Shown here in pieces: positions 35,066 through 47,888 of a stretch of DNA of 64,000 nt (position 1 is the stretch's first letter; each line of letters opens with the position of its first letter). The notes below the pieces were generated by a model. That model worked only from the letters and a program-made list of their open reading frames with translations. It made no database searches and was not told the DNA's origin. Position numbers and translations under genes: made by a program. The stretch spans positions 1,001,773-1,065,772 of the forward strand of contig BDGG01000010.1 in NCBI GenBank assembly GCA_001949185.1. The letters run 5' to 3'. The stretch comes from Ramazzottius varieornatus. Its lineage: Eukaryota > Tardigrada > Eutardigrada > Parachela > Ramazzottiidae.

Positions 35066-36295
35066 TTATTGTGCTTGTGGTGGTTGGTTATTTTGGTTAC
35101 GAGAACTACTCGACCCTAACGCAAGTCTTCGAACGACTTGGACGTTAGCAGAATTCATGGAGACGGACTTTTCTTCTTCCTCGTCCGTATAGTTGACACG
35201 TTGCCGACTTCTTGTGGCTTGAAGCAGCTCTGTATCTACACTCTGTTCGTACAGGAGAGCGTTGAGTGTTTCCTCAAGGATTCGAGCTTCCGGAAAGTCG
35301 ACCTTGGTGTGCTTCCGGTCGGCTGCATAGACGATGGAGGTACAACAGACTTCAGCGACCTTCTTGCCGTGTCCGTAATATGACCAGCAACAGATCTCCG
35401 TGTTACCAATCACGTCCTTAAGGAAGAGGATCCGGCCGTTAAAGCGGAGACAGAGCTTGTCGAAAAGCTCGATGCTCTTGAGAATATTGTCGTCTGATGT
35501 CCTACAGAAGAGGATACAATTTGCAAGTTAGAGTAATTCATATCTACAGCATTCGCGCGACGGAAACATCACTCGTACATCGTATAGGAATATTTGTTGT
35601 TGTGACGATTGACTTGAAGCTTAACCACAGGTTTCTTGGAGTTCGCGATGAGCTGTTGTTCTTCTCGAGAGGAAGTCAGGAGAGGAACTTGGCATACGGC
35701 AGAGTTCCTTGCTTGCAAGGCAACTTCGCACTTGTGAAGAAGATCCTAGAAGGCAATCGAGTACAGCTGGATACACACAAAGGATTGTCCAGTCCAAACA
35801 GAAAGTTTATATGTACCTCGCAAAGATAGTACTTGGCTTCGTGCAAGAGTTCTTCGATTTCTGTGGGACAAGCTGGCAGCGGAACGTCTCCATCGCGAAG
35901 CCAGTTGATGATGGACCCGAAGTGCTTGCCGCTACGATCGATACGGACAAATCCTACAAGAGGACCCTGAGTTGCCTTGTCCATACAATCGTATGGGTAA
36001 AACCGTGGTAGTTCGATGTAAGAGAGAGAAATTATACCTTCAGAGTCCTTCCTTACACCAACGGGTGAAGTGAACATGGTCTTTAGCATGGTATCTCTGG
36101 CCATGAGAGTATTCAACGTCGTGATATGCAGCGTTCCTACATCGCAAAAATACACAGTCATCAGCTATATTCCCTCGTAGATCCAGACATCTCATCCTAA
36201 CCTCCAACATTCAACTTCACGTAGAAGCTTCTGTCATCTGGAATCTGTGCCATGCTTTGCTGCGCCATTTCCGCTGATGAGGAATGTCCTTCCAT
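35066..36295 (-). CDS. KCTD10: BACURD-type KCTD adaptor for Cullin-3 (KCTD10/13/TNFAIP1)
   Basis: Five exons on the minus strand: 36202-36295, 36038-36136, 35817-35953, 35579-35745 and 35066-35501, 310 aa (human KCTD10 313). The N-terminal BTB/POZ domain reads [47 protein letters not shown] and [15 protein letters not shown]. The C-terminal half has [66 protein letters not shown] and [18 protein letters not shown], diagnostic of BACURD proteins. These act with Cullin-3 to ubiquitinate RhoA. It represents the single invertebrate ancestor of KCTD10, KCTD13 and TNFAIP1, so the vertebrate symbol is nominal. Confidence 0.94.
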
Positions 36296-36773
36296 CCGAA
36301 GATTACGATGTAGATTAGGTCGTACTGCAGAATCCCAGCAGGCTTTAGCGATGTTTCCTGTTGTGCAGATCAGTAACGAACTCGGCAATCCTAAGCGCGC
36401 TTTCTCAACTCCAGGACAAAGACGGAGAAAGCAGCAAAACACAGGAACAGAAATCACAGAATGCTGGAAAAGGAAGAAAAATTCCTCGTGAGTCGTGAAG
36501 AAGCTGGGCCATTGATGGCACATGTTCCGCAAAACAATACTAAAGACGTAGAAAAAACCATATGCAGACTGGCTTGAATACGAATACGTCATATCGACGA
36601 TTGTAGCAGACTGCTGTAGTCTAATTGACGTCATGTGGCAACGTTTTCTTCGTATAGATCAGACGTTTGTTTACTTTTCATTTTAGTTTCCAGACGAACA
36701 TTTTACTCAAAAGTCAAACCACCTTGATCTTTGCCAGCATCATCCGGAGTAGTGAAATGGGAGACAGATACTA
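36296..36773. promoter_or_regulatory. Divergent KCTD10/cytohesin promoter interval
   Basis: A 478 bp interval between two divergent start codons that must include both promoters. The minus frame stays open upstream of the KCTD ATG but shows no family similarity and was not included. Confidence 0.35.
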
Positions 36774-38436
36774 ATGGTAGTATCTACGATGGCTCCGGAA
36801 CGCAACGCGTCGTCGATGCTAAGTCTCAGCTCAAGTCACGGAGGAAGATCGAGCAGAGGAAGCACGGTGACCAACTACAGCCAGAGTGAACAAGCAGAAC
36901 TGGATACCATCCGTCAGGAAAAGGTAGTTCTTCTCCGCGAAATTCGGGGTTTGAAAGATGAGATTGCCAACTGCGACTACATCATAGAGCGACTGGATGT
37001 GGATGAGGATGGCCGACCTAATGCTGAACGCCAAGTGTTGGCCACTGGAAAAAAGAAGTTCAATCTGGATCCGAAGAAAGGCATCGAGTACCTTGTAGAG
37101 CAGAAAGCTATCGAACATACCCCCGAGGATGTGGCGAAGTTCCTTTTCAATAATGAAGGGTTGGTGAAGACGGCCATTGGAGACTATTTGGGAGAACTAG
37201 GCTTCAGCCAACAGGTACGAGATTATTGCAGTATTTCTTAGCCACGCGCATGACGCCTTGATAGTCCAGGGAATGGTAATTGGATAACATGACGTCATGC
37301 GCCGATTGACTGGTTCGTGCTTACTGACCTTTTCGTGTCCGATAGGTATTGGAGGAATTTGTCCGACTGCACAACTTCTCAAATACGGATCTCGTGACGG
37401 CCCTTCGTACTTTCCTCTGGAGTTTTAGGTTACCCGGTGAAGCACAGAAGATTGACAGGATCATGGAGACCTTCGCCAAGCATTACTGTGTGCAGAACCC
37501 CGATGTATTTTCTTCTTCAGACAGTTGTTACGTTCTGTCCTTCTCCATTATCATGCTGAATACTACTCTGCACAACCGCGCGGTGAAAAGTAGCTTCAGA
37601 CAGTCAGTCGACCAGTTTATCACGATGAACAGAGACTCAAACGGCGGACAAGCCTTCCCTCGAGAGATGCTCGTCGCCATCTACGAAAGCATCAAGAACG
37701 ACCAGTTCAAGGTAAACTAGCTAGTGGTTCTGACCACTGGAAAGGCCGAGCAGAAGCAAAGAAGCACAAGTTTTGCGAGTAAAAACTTTTGCTAGTCGGA
37801 TCAAGTTGCGCACTTGTTTTCAGTACAGAGGTTGCGATATCTGAAAGCTCGAACAATCTGATCGTCCATTGAAATCTCGACAGACTTAAAAGGGCCTCGC
37901 TTCGCTCGGCCTGACAACCTTCCAAAAATTCCGAACTTAAAACTATGGTCATTCGTCTGTTGTAGATACCGGAAGATGATGGTACGGACCTCGTGCCGAC
38001 TTTCGAGAACCCAGACAGGCAAGGGTGGTTGTCAAAGCAAGGTGGAAAGTATAACGTGACAGGGTGGAAAAGGCGTTGGTTCGTCCTGAACGACAATGTG
38101 CTGTACTACTTCACCAGTCCAACGGACAAGGAACCCAAAGGTTTGATACCTTTGGAGAACGTCAAGTTGGATGACATCGAGGTGAAGGAGAAGAACAGGC
38201 ACTGCTTCGAGCTTTTGCCGCTAACCAACGAAGTGGTCAAGGCATGTAAGATGGGCAAGGATGGGAAGCTCGTGACCGGAAGGCACACGAACTACATCAT
38301 CAGTGCGGACACTGCCGCCGAGAAGGAAGAATGGATGAGATCCATTCGGTCTTGTACATGCGAGAACCCGTATATGGGCATGCTGAGGGAACGAAAGAAG
38401 AAAGCGCAACGTTTTTATCATAGTAGTGTGCAGTGA
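36774..38436 (+). CDS. CYTH1: Cytohesin, Arf guanine nucleotide exchange factor
   Basis: Three exons: 36774-37214, 37346-37711 and 37966-38436, up to 425 aa (human about 398). An N-terminal coiled coil (LDTIRQEKVVLLREIRGLKD) is followed by a Sec7 domain with the catalytic Glu in SFRLPGEAQKIDR, then VLSFSIIMLNTTLHN. The PH domain starts at NPDRQGWLSKQGGK and contains VTGWKRRWFVLNDNVLYYF; the C terminus is polybasic (RERKKKAQ). Cytohesins activate Arf1/Arf6 at PIP3-rich membranes. The first ATG (36774) gives MVVSTMAPERN; ATG at 36789 would begin at MAPERN and is equally possible. It is one gene where vertebrates have four. Confidence 0.95.
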
Positions 38437-38773
38437 TTAGTGATCATATCTGTTGAGGTGCTCTGGACCAAGTTTAATTTTGTATCTTTTTATTTATTCC
38501 TAAATTTTTCCCATCGTATTCCCAAGTACAATACCCGGAAGTGAGGTAAGCCGCCTGTAATGTGCATGTTCATAAAAACCGCAGGCGTTAACTGGTATCG
38601 TGTGAAAATATCATTTTTAAATGTATGTCGGGCACGGAAATTTGGGTCGGGTTAGGTCATCACAGCAGAAAAAGTGTAGAAAATTGAATTTATTGCAAAG
38701 CTGAAGTTCAACAGGCAATGTCTCTGATCAAAATACTCGTGCACGTGGGTAGAAAAAATTTTTCCGTGGAACT
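38437..38773. other. Convergent 3' flank, cytohesin and SLCO
   Basis: A 337 bp interval without coding exons; it presumably holds both 3' UTRs. Confidence 0.4.
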
Positions 38774-41700
38774 TCAACGCCCAACAGTTTCCGTGAAAGC
38801 TAAACGGACCGCTTCCGGCGACCACATTATGGCGGGCTCGATATCGTCGAATTCCAGGTTCCTTGACTTCCAAAACATCTGCAATTTAGAAGAAACTCAT
38901 TTGGCTTTGTTGCAGTAAGCAGTAAAGGCTCAGGAAAGGCTCTTGCTTACGTAGATTTCTATCAGGAGAACCAATATTTTCATCCCACTGATGGTACCAC
39001 TGACTCTGAACGCGAGATCGGCGTTGTCATGGATCAGACAAGCTCCGTAGCTCGGGCAACCTTGCGTTGACCACAGTACGCAGCTAGAGTCCATCATACT
39101 GCCGAAAATAATCGGGCTTGGAAATAGAGCTGCAAGAGAAGACAAACTCTTCTGGAGGAAGTTTCAGTGGACCTTGTAAACTGACTTACCGAAGAAACAT
39201 ACACAAATGGCCATCAAGAGATGCGCCATCAACATCAAGTCTCCCGGCACAGTTCTGCAACAAGACCCAGCATCAGCGGAAGGTAGTGGCAGTCTTCAGC
39301 ACTTCAACACGAACCTGTACACGAGCATCACCGATCCCACGGTGGGAATGGAGCAGACGAATAGAATGAGGAAGAGCAGGAAGATGTAAGGCCAGAACTT
39401 GTTGCAGGATATCTTGCAGAAGCCGGCTGGGATCCTTTCGAGCGTCGTTGACATCGCACATCCACAATTCTCGTACGTCAGCGGTGTCTGCAATAAGGCC
39501 ATGGCATACTATTATTTTTTTCCACTCAAGGACGTCCTTACGCTGTTTGTGGAAGAAGGACCCTTGCATCCAGCTCGACAGGCGGAAAAGTAATTCAAGG
39601 CTCCACCCGGTGCGCTGACGTCACACACAGGAGAGAAGACCTCATCGCGACAATTGCAGTCTTGATTGCAGCTGGTGCCGATCTCGTAAAGCCTAAAGAA
39701 CACGGTTATAAAATACTGGCCGTAAATCGTTATCATTTTATGAGTGAGTTAGCCACTTACCCTTCGGGAGTGCGGTCGCCGGCTAGCTTCCGCGTATCAC
39801 AACGGAAGGATATTAGCAGCAGGAACCCCACGAAAAAGATCAGAGAAGTGGTCATAGTTATTAGTGTGGTATGTTTGGGTTTGAGATCACAGTAGCGATA
39901 GATGAAGCATCCGACCAGGATACCGCATCCGGTCGGCAGCAGAATGGCGATCGCTATAACAATAACAATCCCGCTGCACAATTTCAGTACGCGTACCGGA
40001 GTAACCGTAACCAAAAAAGCGAGTACGAACCTGTCGCGACGTTCGCTGCATTTGGCTGTACGTAAAATTGAGCTTCCAAATATTTGGGGAGAAAAATGTA
40101 AAAACCTGGACGAAAAGGAACCATACACATGTACATAAGCTGGTGACACCGCTGGCAAGAACCCTTTGTCTTGGCTCGCTGAGTTTCACCCACCTGATAG
40201 CACAAACACATTGATTATGACTGTTACGACTCGAGTCATGAAGATCTGGTTAGACAACAGCTTCTTGACGTCCTCCTTCACCACTATAAAGGGATTTAAC
40301 ACTGAAACAAAACCTTCTGAGATTTACGAAGGGCGGTTGTTCATTTGTGTCTACCCTGAAATTGTGCTCGCTTACGTCTTGTGGTCAGCGGCCTTCTGTA
40401 GGCACCTAACGGCAACTTGATATGCTGCGAAGACTTGACAAAGCCTTGATTGTCGTTGTCAACCATCGGGAACTCCGAAGGGAAGAGCTACAGAAGAACA
40501 AAAACTCGGTCAGTTGGTGCTTTGATCATGAACTGATCTTGGAAAGTTTTGTACCAGCATGGCAATCGCGACGACGAAGTTGAGGAACCCGATGAGTAAT
40601 ATCCCCATGGTCACATGCCACGCCCTCACGTTGAGCCACCTTGGATCTTGATCGCTAAAACTGGGCAAACCTACCGAGAGATAACGCCATATTTAGATTT
40701 ACATTCAACACGAACAATGACGCATATTCCACCGATAAGAACGCTTTACTTGTGGACCCACCTGGTCGATTCACCATCATGGCCGTACTGAATGCGCCCA
40801 ACAGAAATCCTAAAAACGCACACAGGAATTCCTAAAGTTGGCCGCAACGTCGATATTTACATAAACTTTGTTCGTCTTTTGTAATGATTTACCGAAGACT
40901 GGTCCGAGAACCTTTGAAAGAAAATATATTCCCAAATACAGAGCCGAATCTTTTTTCGTCAAATGGTCCTGGATGAGCGAAACGCCGTATGCTAATGGTA
41001 TAACACTGGCGCATCCGCTGAGAAAATGCGACAGCGTAAAGATGATCATGGCGGTAGTCCGCCACGCGAACCTCGCCTCCGATTTATCGCATTTTGTCAT
41101 AAGCATCGTAGAGTTCATATTTGAGGTTGTATTGGACCGGCAAACTTCGGTCTGCATTAGCTCGCTCCAGGAAGAATCCGGAGCAGCCATGCCGGGAACC
41201 TCCAGCAGGATGTAGGCCACGATAGTAATCAGAGAGCTCACGGCTATCCAACGTGGTCGATGCCTTAGTTCCCCGTAGAAACTGAGGCCGAGGAAGGTGC
41301 AGATTCTCCCGATTTCCCCGACGGATGTAGCAAAGCCAATCTGGCTGCTGGATAACTACAGAGTATGAGTAAGGTTGTTAGTCGTCACCAGTCGTTATAT
41401 ATGATGACACAGCCTACGGTCAATCTGTTACGAAAGGAAAAAACAATCGATAGGTTCACCTCGTACTGCTTCTCCAAGGAAGTGATAATACTGATCCAAA
41501 ATGCATAAAACATGCCTGAAAAACATACTATCCATAATTATTCATTGAGTACTTGATCAAGGTAAGATCGATCAGTTGAGATGTAGGATACGCCAAGCCG
41601 ATGAGAGACGACACTGTTCGAAATGTCAGCGTACCTTGAAAACAACAGAGGACTGTCAATATGACGATAAACATTTTGAGCGTTGCATAACGGTTCAGCG

Positions 41701-41905
41701 AGGAGAATTTCAGGCCGAAGAAACCGCAAGATGGTTCGGTGCTTTGCGTACCACCTTGGAGGTAGTAAGTTTTTTCCTGCTCCGTAAAAAGATTTTCAGG
41801 CACGCCCCGACCTGAGATGTCGAACACAACCTGTTCTTCCGGATCGTCGTCGGCGTCCGACAGATCGCGATCTGGGTCGCTTCGGTAGGGATGTTGGTCC
41901 GCCAT
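38774..41905 (-). CDS. SLCO: Organic anion transporting polypeptide (SLCO/OATP)
   Basis: Fourteen exons on the minus strand: 41635-41905, 41460-41515, 40893-41355, 40762-40809, 40555-40670, 40376-40487, 40194-40301, 40031-40105, 39761-39953, 39542-39692, 39315-39487, 39190-39254, 38951-39129 and 38774-38878, 704 aa. Family marks in order: CGFFGLKFSSL start, QIGFATSVGEIGR, a large glycosylable loop, PLAYGVSLIQD, KVLGPVFGFLLGAF, FLPKYLEAQFYVQPNAANVA, a Kazal-like loop between TM9 and TM10 (SCNQDCNCRDEVFSPVCDV, NYFSACRAGCKGP), and FPSPIIFGSMMDSSCVLW near the end. Twelve-pass plasma-membrane uptake of steroid conjugates, thyroid hormone and other anions is the family role. Several acceptors (exons 4, 7 and 9) were chosen by phase and similarity. 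Confidence 0.92.
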
Positions 41906-42689
41906 AGCTTTCAATAAGGTCCTTTGTTCAACATAAATCCAGAAAAAATTCCATCAGAAAAGCAACTGCTTCCTTTCGAAAGCGAGAACATCCAAACGAT
42001 TGTCTTCCAATCAGACGATAAATGCTGTCATTGTAGTCCGTTGTGCTCAATGCGGCAAAGTCGGTGGTTGGATCGACAGAATAATATTCTGCACGCTGAG
42101 AAGGTTCAGTGCGCTGCATTTGACTATTCCATTAAAAGTTTCTGTTTGCTCAGGTTTACTCAGCGGTAAGCATAGGGCGGTTTTACGTCGAGAACACTGT
42201 AATCTCGTCTGGCGCTCAGATAAGACCAGAAATGTAAGCATACAGGTACGAGATAGGTAAGCTAAGACTGGCTTAGATTCGCACCGTTAGAAAAGGAGAA
42301 AGTAATGATTTCAAAAGTCCAGCACTGGGTACATACATACAATCTACGGTGCATGAATATTTTCCGCCGGTTTGTATCGAATAAAGCAACAACACACGGT
42401 GATACTAGCAGGTGCAAAAGCGCATTAGTCACCGCACATGCTGAAGGTACAGCGGAAAAATTGATCTATACAAGGTCTGCGTCAGCAGAGGCAGCCATAT
42501 CATGCGCGGTTTATACTCCACTTATTAAAGGCAAGAAACGAAAGAATTGACATGATAACAAAACAAGCGCCGGTACAGACTTGACTGACGGTCATGGGCG
42601 GGTTTCTTTACCGTGTTTCGCATGCTGTTAGCTGCCTTGTTTAATGCTGCCCACAAAAACTGGTTCCCCCCATTGTCGATCTCTTTCCC
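41906..42689. other. SLCO upstream / PRDM14 downstream flank
   Basis: No exon was found in this 784 bp interval. The frame at 42305-42550 (plus) is unrecognised. It should contain the SLCO promoter and the PRDM14 3' UTR. Confidence 0.35.
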
Positions 42690-45600
42690 TTATTCATCAA
42701 CCAGCATAGCACCGGTTTCTTCGTTCCTGCGTGCCAAAGTCAGCGGAGCTGGCTCATCCGACAGTGAAGAGCTGGGGGTGCGCGGCACGTGGGAGCGACG
42801 CACGTGGCTGTCGTGGGCAGCGTGGGACGCGAAGGACTTCCCGCAAAACTTGCACTACAAAACAAATCAGTGCTTTCTCCCAGAATGACAGTACATGCAC
42901 GACGGGAAATTATGGGGCCGGTTAAAATTATGGGACCAAGCGGAAGAGACGGCAAAATGGAGATTCAAATGTAGAAAAGTGTCCAAAAGTGCATTATTAT
43001 GAATCGGTCACGTACGTACGTGCTTCCGTATCATTGTTGACGGAAAACTGACAGAGTAACTCAAAGTTTACGTTGCAGCAGTACTTCACAGAGCTTCTGA
43101 CTGAACCAACCACGAAAATATTGTTTTTCATTTGACCGAGGCAAAAATGGTTTTAACGGGAAGAGCAACAAATAAGGCGAAGCAAATGGGTACCTTGAAT
43201 GGTTTTTCGCCGGAATGTTGCCGAATGTGCGTCCGGAGGATGGAGGACGCCGTGAAGGTTTTGGCACAGTGAACACACTTGTATGGTCTCTGGCCAGTAT
43301 GCACGCGTCTGCGACGATAAAAACCCAACGCGTAAGTTTTTACTACCTTGTATAATACACTCATAAACACTTTTCCAACACTGCCTTCCGTACAAGGCAC
43401 AAGAGACCGCACTTCAACCGCGACGGAACACTACGTGGGCTAAGTCACGTAAACGTCCGGCAGTCAACCATGAGCTCATTCAACTGGACAGACGATCCCC
43501 ACACAGACACTGATCTGATAAAGCTGGACAATAGAGAAAACTGGTATTCGTTTTCGGTAGAACTTACATATGTTTATTTAGGCTAGACGATTGACTGAAG
43601 GCTTTTCCACATGCTGCACACACGTGGGGCTTGTATTTCTCGTGAACGTGGAGAATGTGGATCCGAAGTCGATCCCTCTTTTCAAACGACCTGTAAGAAA
43701 TCAAGAGAAAACAGTATCAGAATTTCACATGTACGGCAAGTATCTTCGTTTTTTCCTAATGATTACTTGGGCCGTCGGCAAATAACTCGAAGGCGATTAC
43801 TTTCCAAGGTGGCGCGCAGTTTTAGTCAAAAAATAGTGCACACGTGCGCCACTTGAAATAGCGATCAGGATGAATTCATCAGCCGACGTCAAGTCCGAGT
43901 CCGTGGCGACATCTGCAGGTTGTCTGTTCAAATCTTGGATTTCGCGCTTACCGTGAACAAGTTGGACAAGGATAACCTCTGTTGCCTCTATCCACACATC
44001 GAGTGAACTTTAAGTGCTTCTCCAAGTAATATTTGTAAGTAAACATCTTTCCACAGCGCTCGCAGGAGAAGCCGGTCTGTGCTTCAGAAGAGGATGCTGC
44101 AAAAGATCAATACGCCTTCGTAATATTAACACAGCGCGCGTTCAGCAAGTTCTGGCTTCTTATCCTACCTTCTTCTTTGAATTTGTCTTCTGGACCTGCC
44201 AACGAACCGACTTTCTTCAAGTTGGGACTGTTGAGTGCGACAGCTTTGCCTAAGTACCCTTCGTAGTCCTCGCTATACCAGACAAATAACTCGCTGTTCA
44301 CCGGGATATCTCGCATGGATTGGTAGTAGATTTCTCCGTCCTGTTGTATCACTTCCATGTTCTGCTCGAGGGAAGACCTCGCGCATTGGACTAGGCTCAT
44401 CCATCCTGCGACTCCGCCGGAAGTCCTTCCGTCGATGTAATGACTAAGCTTGCCATCGTCAAAGACCTGAGAAAATGACCAACTTGATAACGTAGGGAAA
44501 AGTCCTCCGGGTCGAATTCCGGTCAAATTAAGCTCCTCGACGACAGTTTCGTAACATAATTCAAGCTCGACAGAACTAACCTCCCAAATTGCAGCGCGAT
44601 TGTCGGTATTAATCTTGATTTCATTTTTCTGGATGATTTTTCCCCGGTAAGGTCCATATCTTGTGCCTTTGGTGATGTCCGCCTTTGCGAAAACACCGTA
44701 TTGGGTGACACCGAAAATATCCGTTTGGCCAAGCGAGAGACCTGTAGCAGAAAACAGTTCAGGCCGAACATCGAATATCACCCCGTCCAAAACACGGTCT
44801 CATCGGGAGAAGGAACATGGCGGGCCATCCGTACCAGCAGGAAGATCTGAAGGATTCACATGAGCTTTCTTCGAAACACTCTCTGCTACATTCCGCGGTC
44901 TAATATTCTGCGCCATAAGACCAGCCTGACCTGTAATGAAAACTACAAATTAGAAATCGATAAAATAATAGAAAAGAAATTTTATACTTATACATATGTA
45001 GTCTAATGTCGAAGAATGTGAATGTGACTGAGAGTATGGAGTGGAAAATTGAGAACGACAAAAAAAGCAATCAGCGAGTGTGTAGTGTTGAGGAAAACAG
45101 GAGGAAGAGTCGGCCGCTCCTTCTCGTACAGGAATGATATGTGGGACGAGGCGATCGATAGTTTGGTTGAGAGTCAAGTCGGGAAAGGTCGCAAGTTAAA
45201 ATAAGCGGTTATCGGGGTCGTTGTCGAGTTGATGAAACGCCAGTTACGGTGACCACACACGTCGCGGACCGATCATCATTATTTAAACAAACATACTTGG
45301 TGAGGTGACAATGGGCGACAAAATGCTAGCACAGATTGGCAATCTGTTAGGCACTTTCCGTCCATTGATCGACTATTTAAACAACTAATTATCCGCTACT
45401 AAAACAAAAGTGACCAAGTGTTTGTAGACACCTGCTACTGTTGGCGCTTTCTTCTCTTGAACGGCTTTGACACACGTTTGTTTTCCTTTAACGACCGTTT
45501 GCACTCAATTATTCACGGCATAAGACACGACATGACCACCTTCAAACATCGTTATCGGGACGCGCGCCTCTCGTTGTTCCTCTTTCACCTTCACTTTCAG

Positions 45601-46290
45601 AAAAAGATCAGCAAAAATCCCACGAAAGTCTATCCTCAAGCCCCGAATTCCCACTCAGTACACGCTCGAAGGGAAAATTTGGAACAGTAAAAAGTATGGG
45701 ACAGGCGATTCCGAAACAGTCGAACGGAAGTTCGTACGTACGTATGCAGTTCACAGCAATGCACTTTTTGACAATTTTCTACGGTTGAATTCTCAAATTG
45801 CCGTCTTCTCCGCCTGTTCCAAACGTTTAACTGAATTACTGTCCCAAACTTTCCCTTCGAGCGTGTACTACTTGACTCATGACGAATTTTTGATCGACCG
45901 AATCCAAATCGTGTGTCTGATGAAACTTTTCTTGGGATTTTTCTACCAGATTTTCCATAAGAAAAAGCTTAGTTACGTACCGAGATGGTATGCGTTCCAG
46001 CCCATCTGCAGGGCGGACATTGCCATTCCACGGCTTGGGTCTTCGGTTCTTCGCAGGTATTGCCCGAAGAAAGACTTGTCGAAGTCAGTCATGGAGAACA
46101 TGGGGTAGCTGAATGGCGGATAAGCACTCCAATGCGACCACATTGAAGGAAAGTGTGAGGGAAACCCGATCGCCGAAGGCCACACAGATTTGGGGAAGAT
46201 CGGTGACGATGAGGAAACTTGAGACTGCGAAGCCGTATCTACCATCGGGAACGCTCTGTAAGCATAGCCCAAGTTACGGAACGTGTCCAT
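42690..46290 (-). CDS. PRDM14: PRDM14, PR/SET-domain zinc finger protein
   Basis: Minus-strand exons supported by phase: 44835-44930, 44581-44741, 44169-44466, 43952-44096, 43568-43690, 43194-43308 and 42690-42854. The PR domain (DLPAGLSLGQT, GVFAKADITKGTRYGPYRGK, LSHYIDGRTS, NSELFVWYSEDYEGYL) is followed by C2H2 fingers CERCGKMFTYKYYLEKHLKF, SFEKRDRLRIHILHVHEKYK, CGKAFSQSSSLNKH, CAKTFTASSILRTHIRQHSG and CGKSFASHAAHDSHVRRSH. The finger sequences are nearly identical to vertebrate PRDM14, a nuclear factor with roles in pluripotency, germline and neural fate. It stops after the fifth finger-like unit. The likely N-terminal exon 45981-46290 (MDTFRNLGYAYRAF, Pro/Trp/Tyr-rich) ends in phase 1; the joining exon, perhaps beginning near 45141, is uncertain. 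Confidence 0.92.
43806..43854. repeat. GTGGCGC palindrome in a PRDM14 intron
   Basis: AAGGTGGCGCGCA on the left faces CACGTGCGCCACTT on the right around a short loop. It belongs to the same family as the copies at 12891, 24204, 46378, 56263 and 60799. Confidence 0.7.
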
Positions 46291-47888
46291 AGAATTCTAA
46301 ATCATTACAGAACCTCATTCAACAGAATCAAAAGTTTTTTCGGAGGTCGGCGAATGACTTGACATAATCGTCTTCCCAACTGGCGCACACTTCCAGCCAA
46401 CAAAAATGAAAATTGCGCCACTTAAATATCAATCATGTCCAGTCCATGCGCCGACGACCCACTCGACGTACCTTTGCAGGACTGCTGGATTCATTTTGGA
46501 GGCTTCGGAATGATCAAAAGCTTCCAATTGGCAAAACCAAGTCTTCGGAAAGGTCACGAGGAAGGTATGACTTTGGGGAGTAGACTTGGGGCGACGGCAG
46601 AGTCTGACTAAGGCCTTCAAACGTGTGTGGTACGACTTGAGAAAGCTCTACCGCCGCGCTTCGTGTTCGTCTTGGGGGAAGAGGAAGAAAGGGACCAAGG
46701 AGCGATTAGTAGAGCAGGTAGCTTGGTTTGTCGATCGGCAAAGCGCAAGTACAAAGTTTGTGTACGTGTGTCCATTTTGACACGAGGTTGCTTTGCTTCG
46801 AGACAACGCATGTGTGTACTTACACAAATGTGCCTATCCATGAAGAGAGGCTGCACTCTATCGACCGGCCTACCTACCCAACTAGCAGAACAAACTTTGT
46901 CCCCAAGAAATGTCGTGTTTAGATTGGGGCATTATTGTCAAACAATTAAAGTAAGATGTGTTCAGAAATCGGAAAGAGCATTCGATGAAAAGACCGGCGT
47001 GTTTCATGCGCACCATAAAGTGCACAGTCAAGCAACCACACAGGTGTTAGGAGTCTGGTCCTTCCACCTGTACCATCTCGATCTCTACGGTAAGTGACCC
47101 GAGGCGCACGCGCTTCTTCTTTCCCCTAATTGGTCCAAGTTCACAAAAGGTTACAAAAGGTTCAGAAAAGGTTGTCTTTAATCACAATTCAAAATCTATA
47201 ATAGACTACTGCACGTGAAACTTGTTAAATCTGGCTGCAACTCGAAAGACACGTAAAACAATCAACGCGCCATTATCGTATCTCTTGATTGCCCGAATGG
47301 TCAGCTTCCTGAAAGATCAGTCGGATTCAGTCCACGCAAAGACCCAAAAGGCGCTTGCAAGTGAACCTTAACCGGTGTACGTACTGTATTGCGCAACATA
47401 CATAGTATCTTCTCGATGAATTGAAATTGCCCACTGAACTCTATATCCAGTTTTCCTTTTCGTTTTCTGCAAAAGAAAACTCGTGCAAATATTGTTGGCC
47501 AAGTTTCCTATTTTCGAAGCACGAGGCGAAAACTCAAGGTGTTGAATAGGTCGAGAATGTCTTTTGCGAGGTGATGAAATGAGGCTCTATCGATTGGCTA
47601 GCTGGGTTGGTTGGATAGATAAACTCTCACAAAAGGTGACATCTTTCGGACAAAAGACTGGCGGTGACAAACAGCGACCGACCTGCCGGCACTGCGTGCA
47701 TAGGACACACGAAAACATTTCGCCAAGTTCCTTTGATGCAGTCACTACCTTCAGCTAATGAATGAGCCCGTCCACCTATTATCCTTCAGCACCACATTTA
47801 CAGTATCAAATCAGCACGACGACATTCCTGCCGCGACACACCGGGCTTGAACTGAAAAGACCTAATGGGAAGTTGAACAGGCGTCTAT
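46291..47888. other. Interval between PRDM14 and LIPT1
   Basis: No coding gene was found. A GTGGCGCAC palindrome lies at 46378-46423 (stem AACTGGCGCAC / GCGCCACTT). A strong donor-like AAAG|GTACGTCG on the minus strand at about 46470 could end a non-coding first exon of PRDM14. A short tandem repeat (unit about 10-11 bp, ACAAAAGGTT, three copies) lies at 47145-47177. Plus frames such as 46627-47097 show no family features. Confidence 0.45.
46378..46423. repeat. GCGCAC palindrome upstream of PRDM14
   Basis: AACTGGCGCACACTTCCAGC on the left and TTGCGCCACTT on the right, in the region just 5' of the first PRDM14 coding exon. Confidence 0.7.

Noticed and set aside
39887-40189. Alternative SLCO exon using the long open frame at this position
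   Set aside because: Its translation lacks OATP similarity; the exon 40031-40105 in another frame carries the family motif FLPKYLEAQF.
46627-47097. 156-codon plus frame
   Set aside because: Odd composition, no domain, no splice partners; most likely a chance ORF in intergenic DNA.
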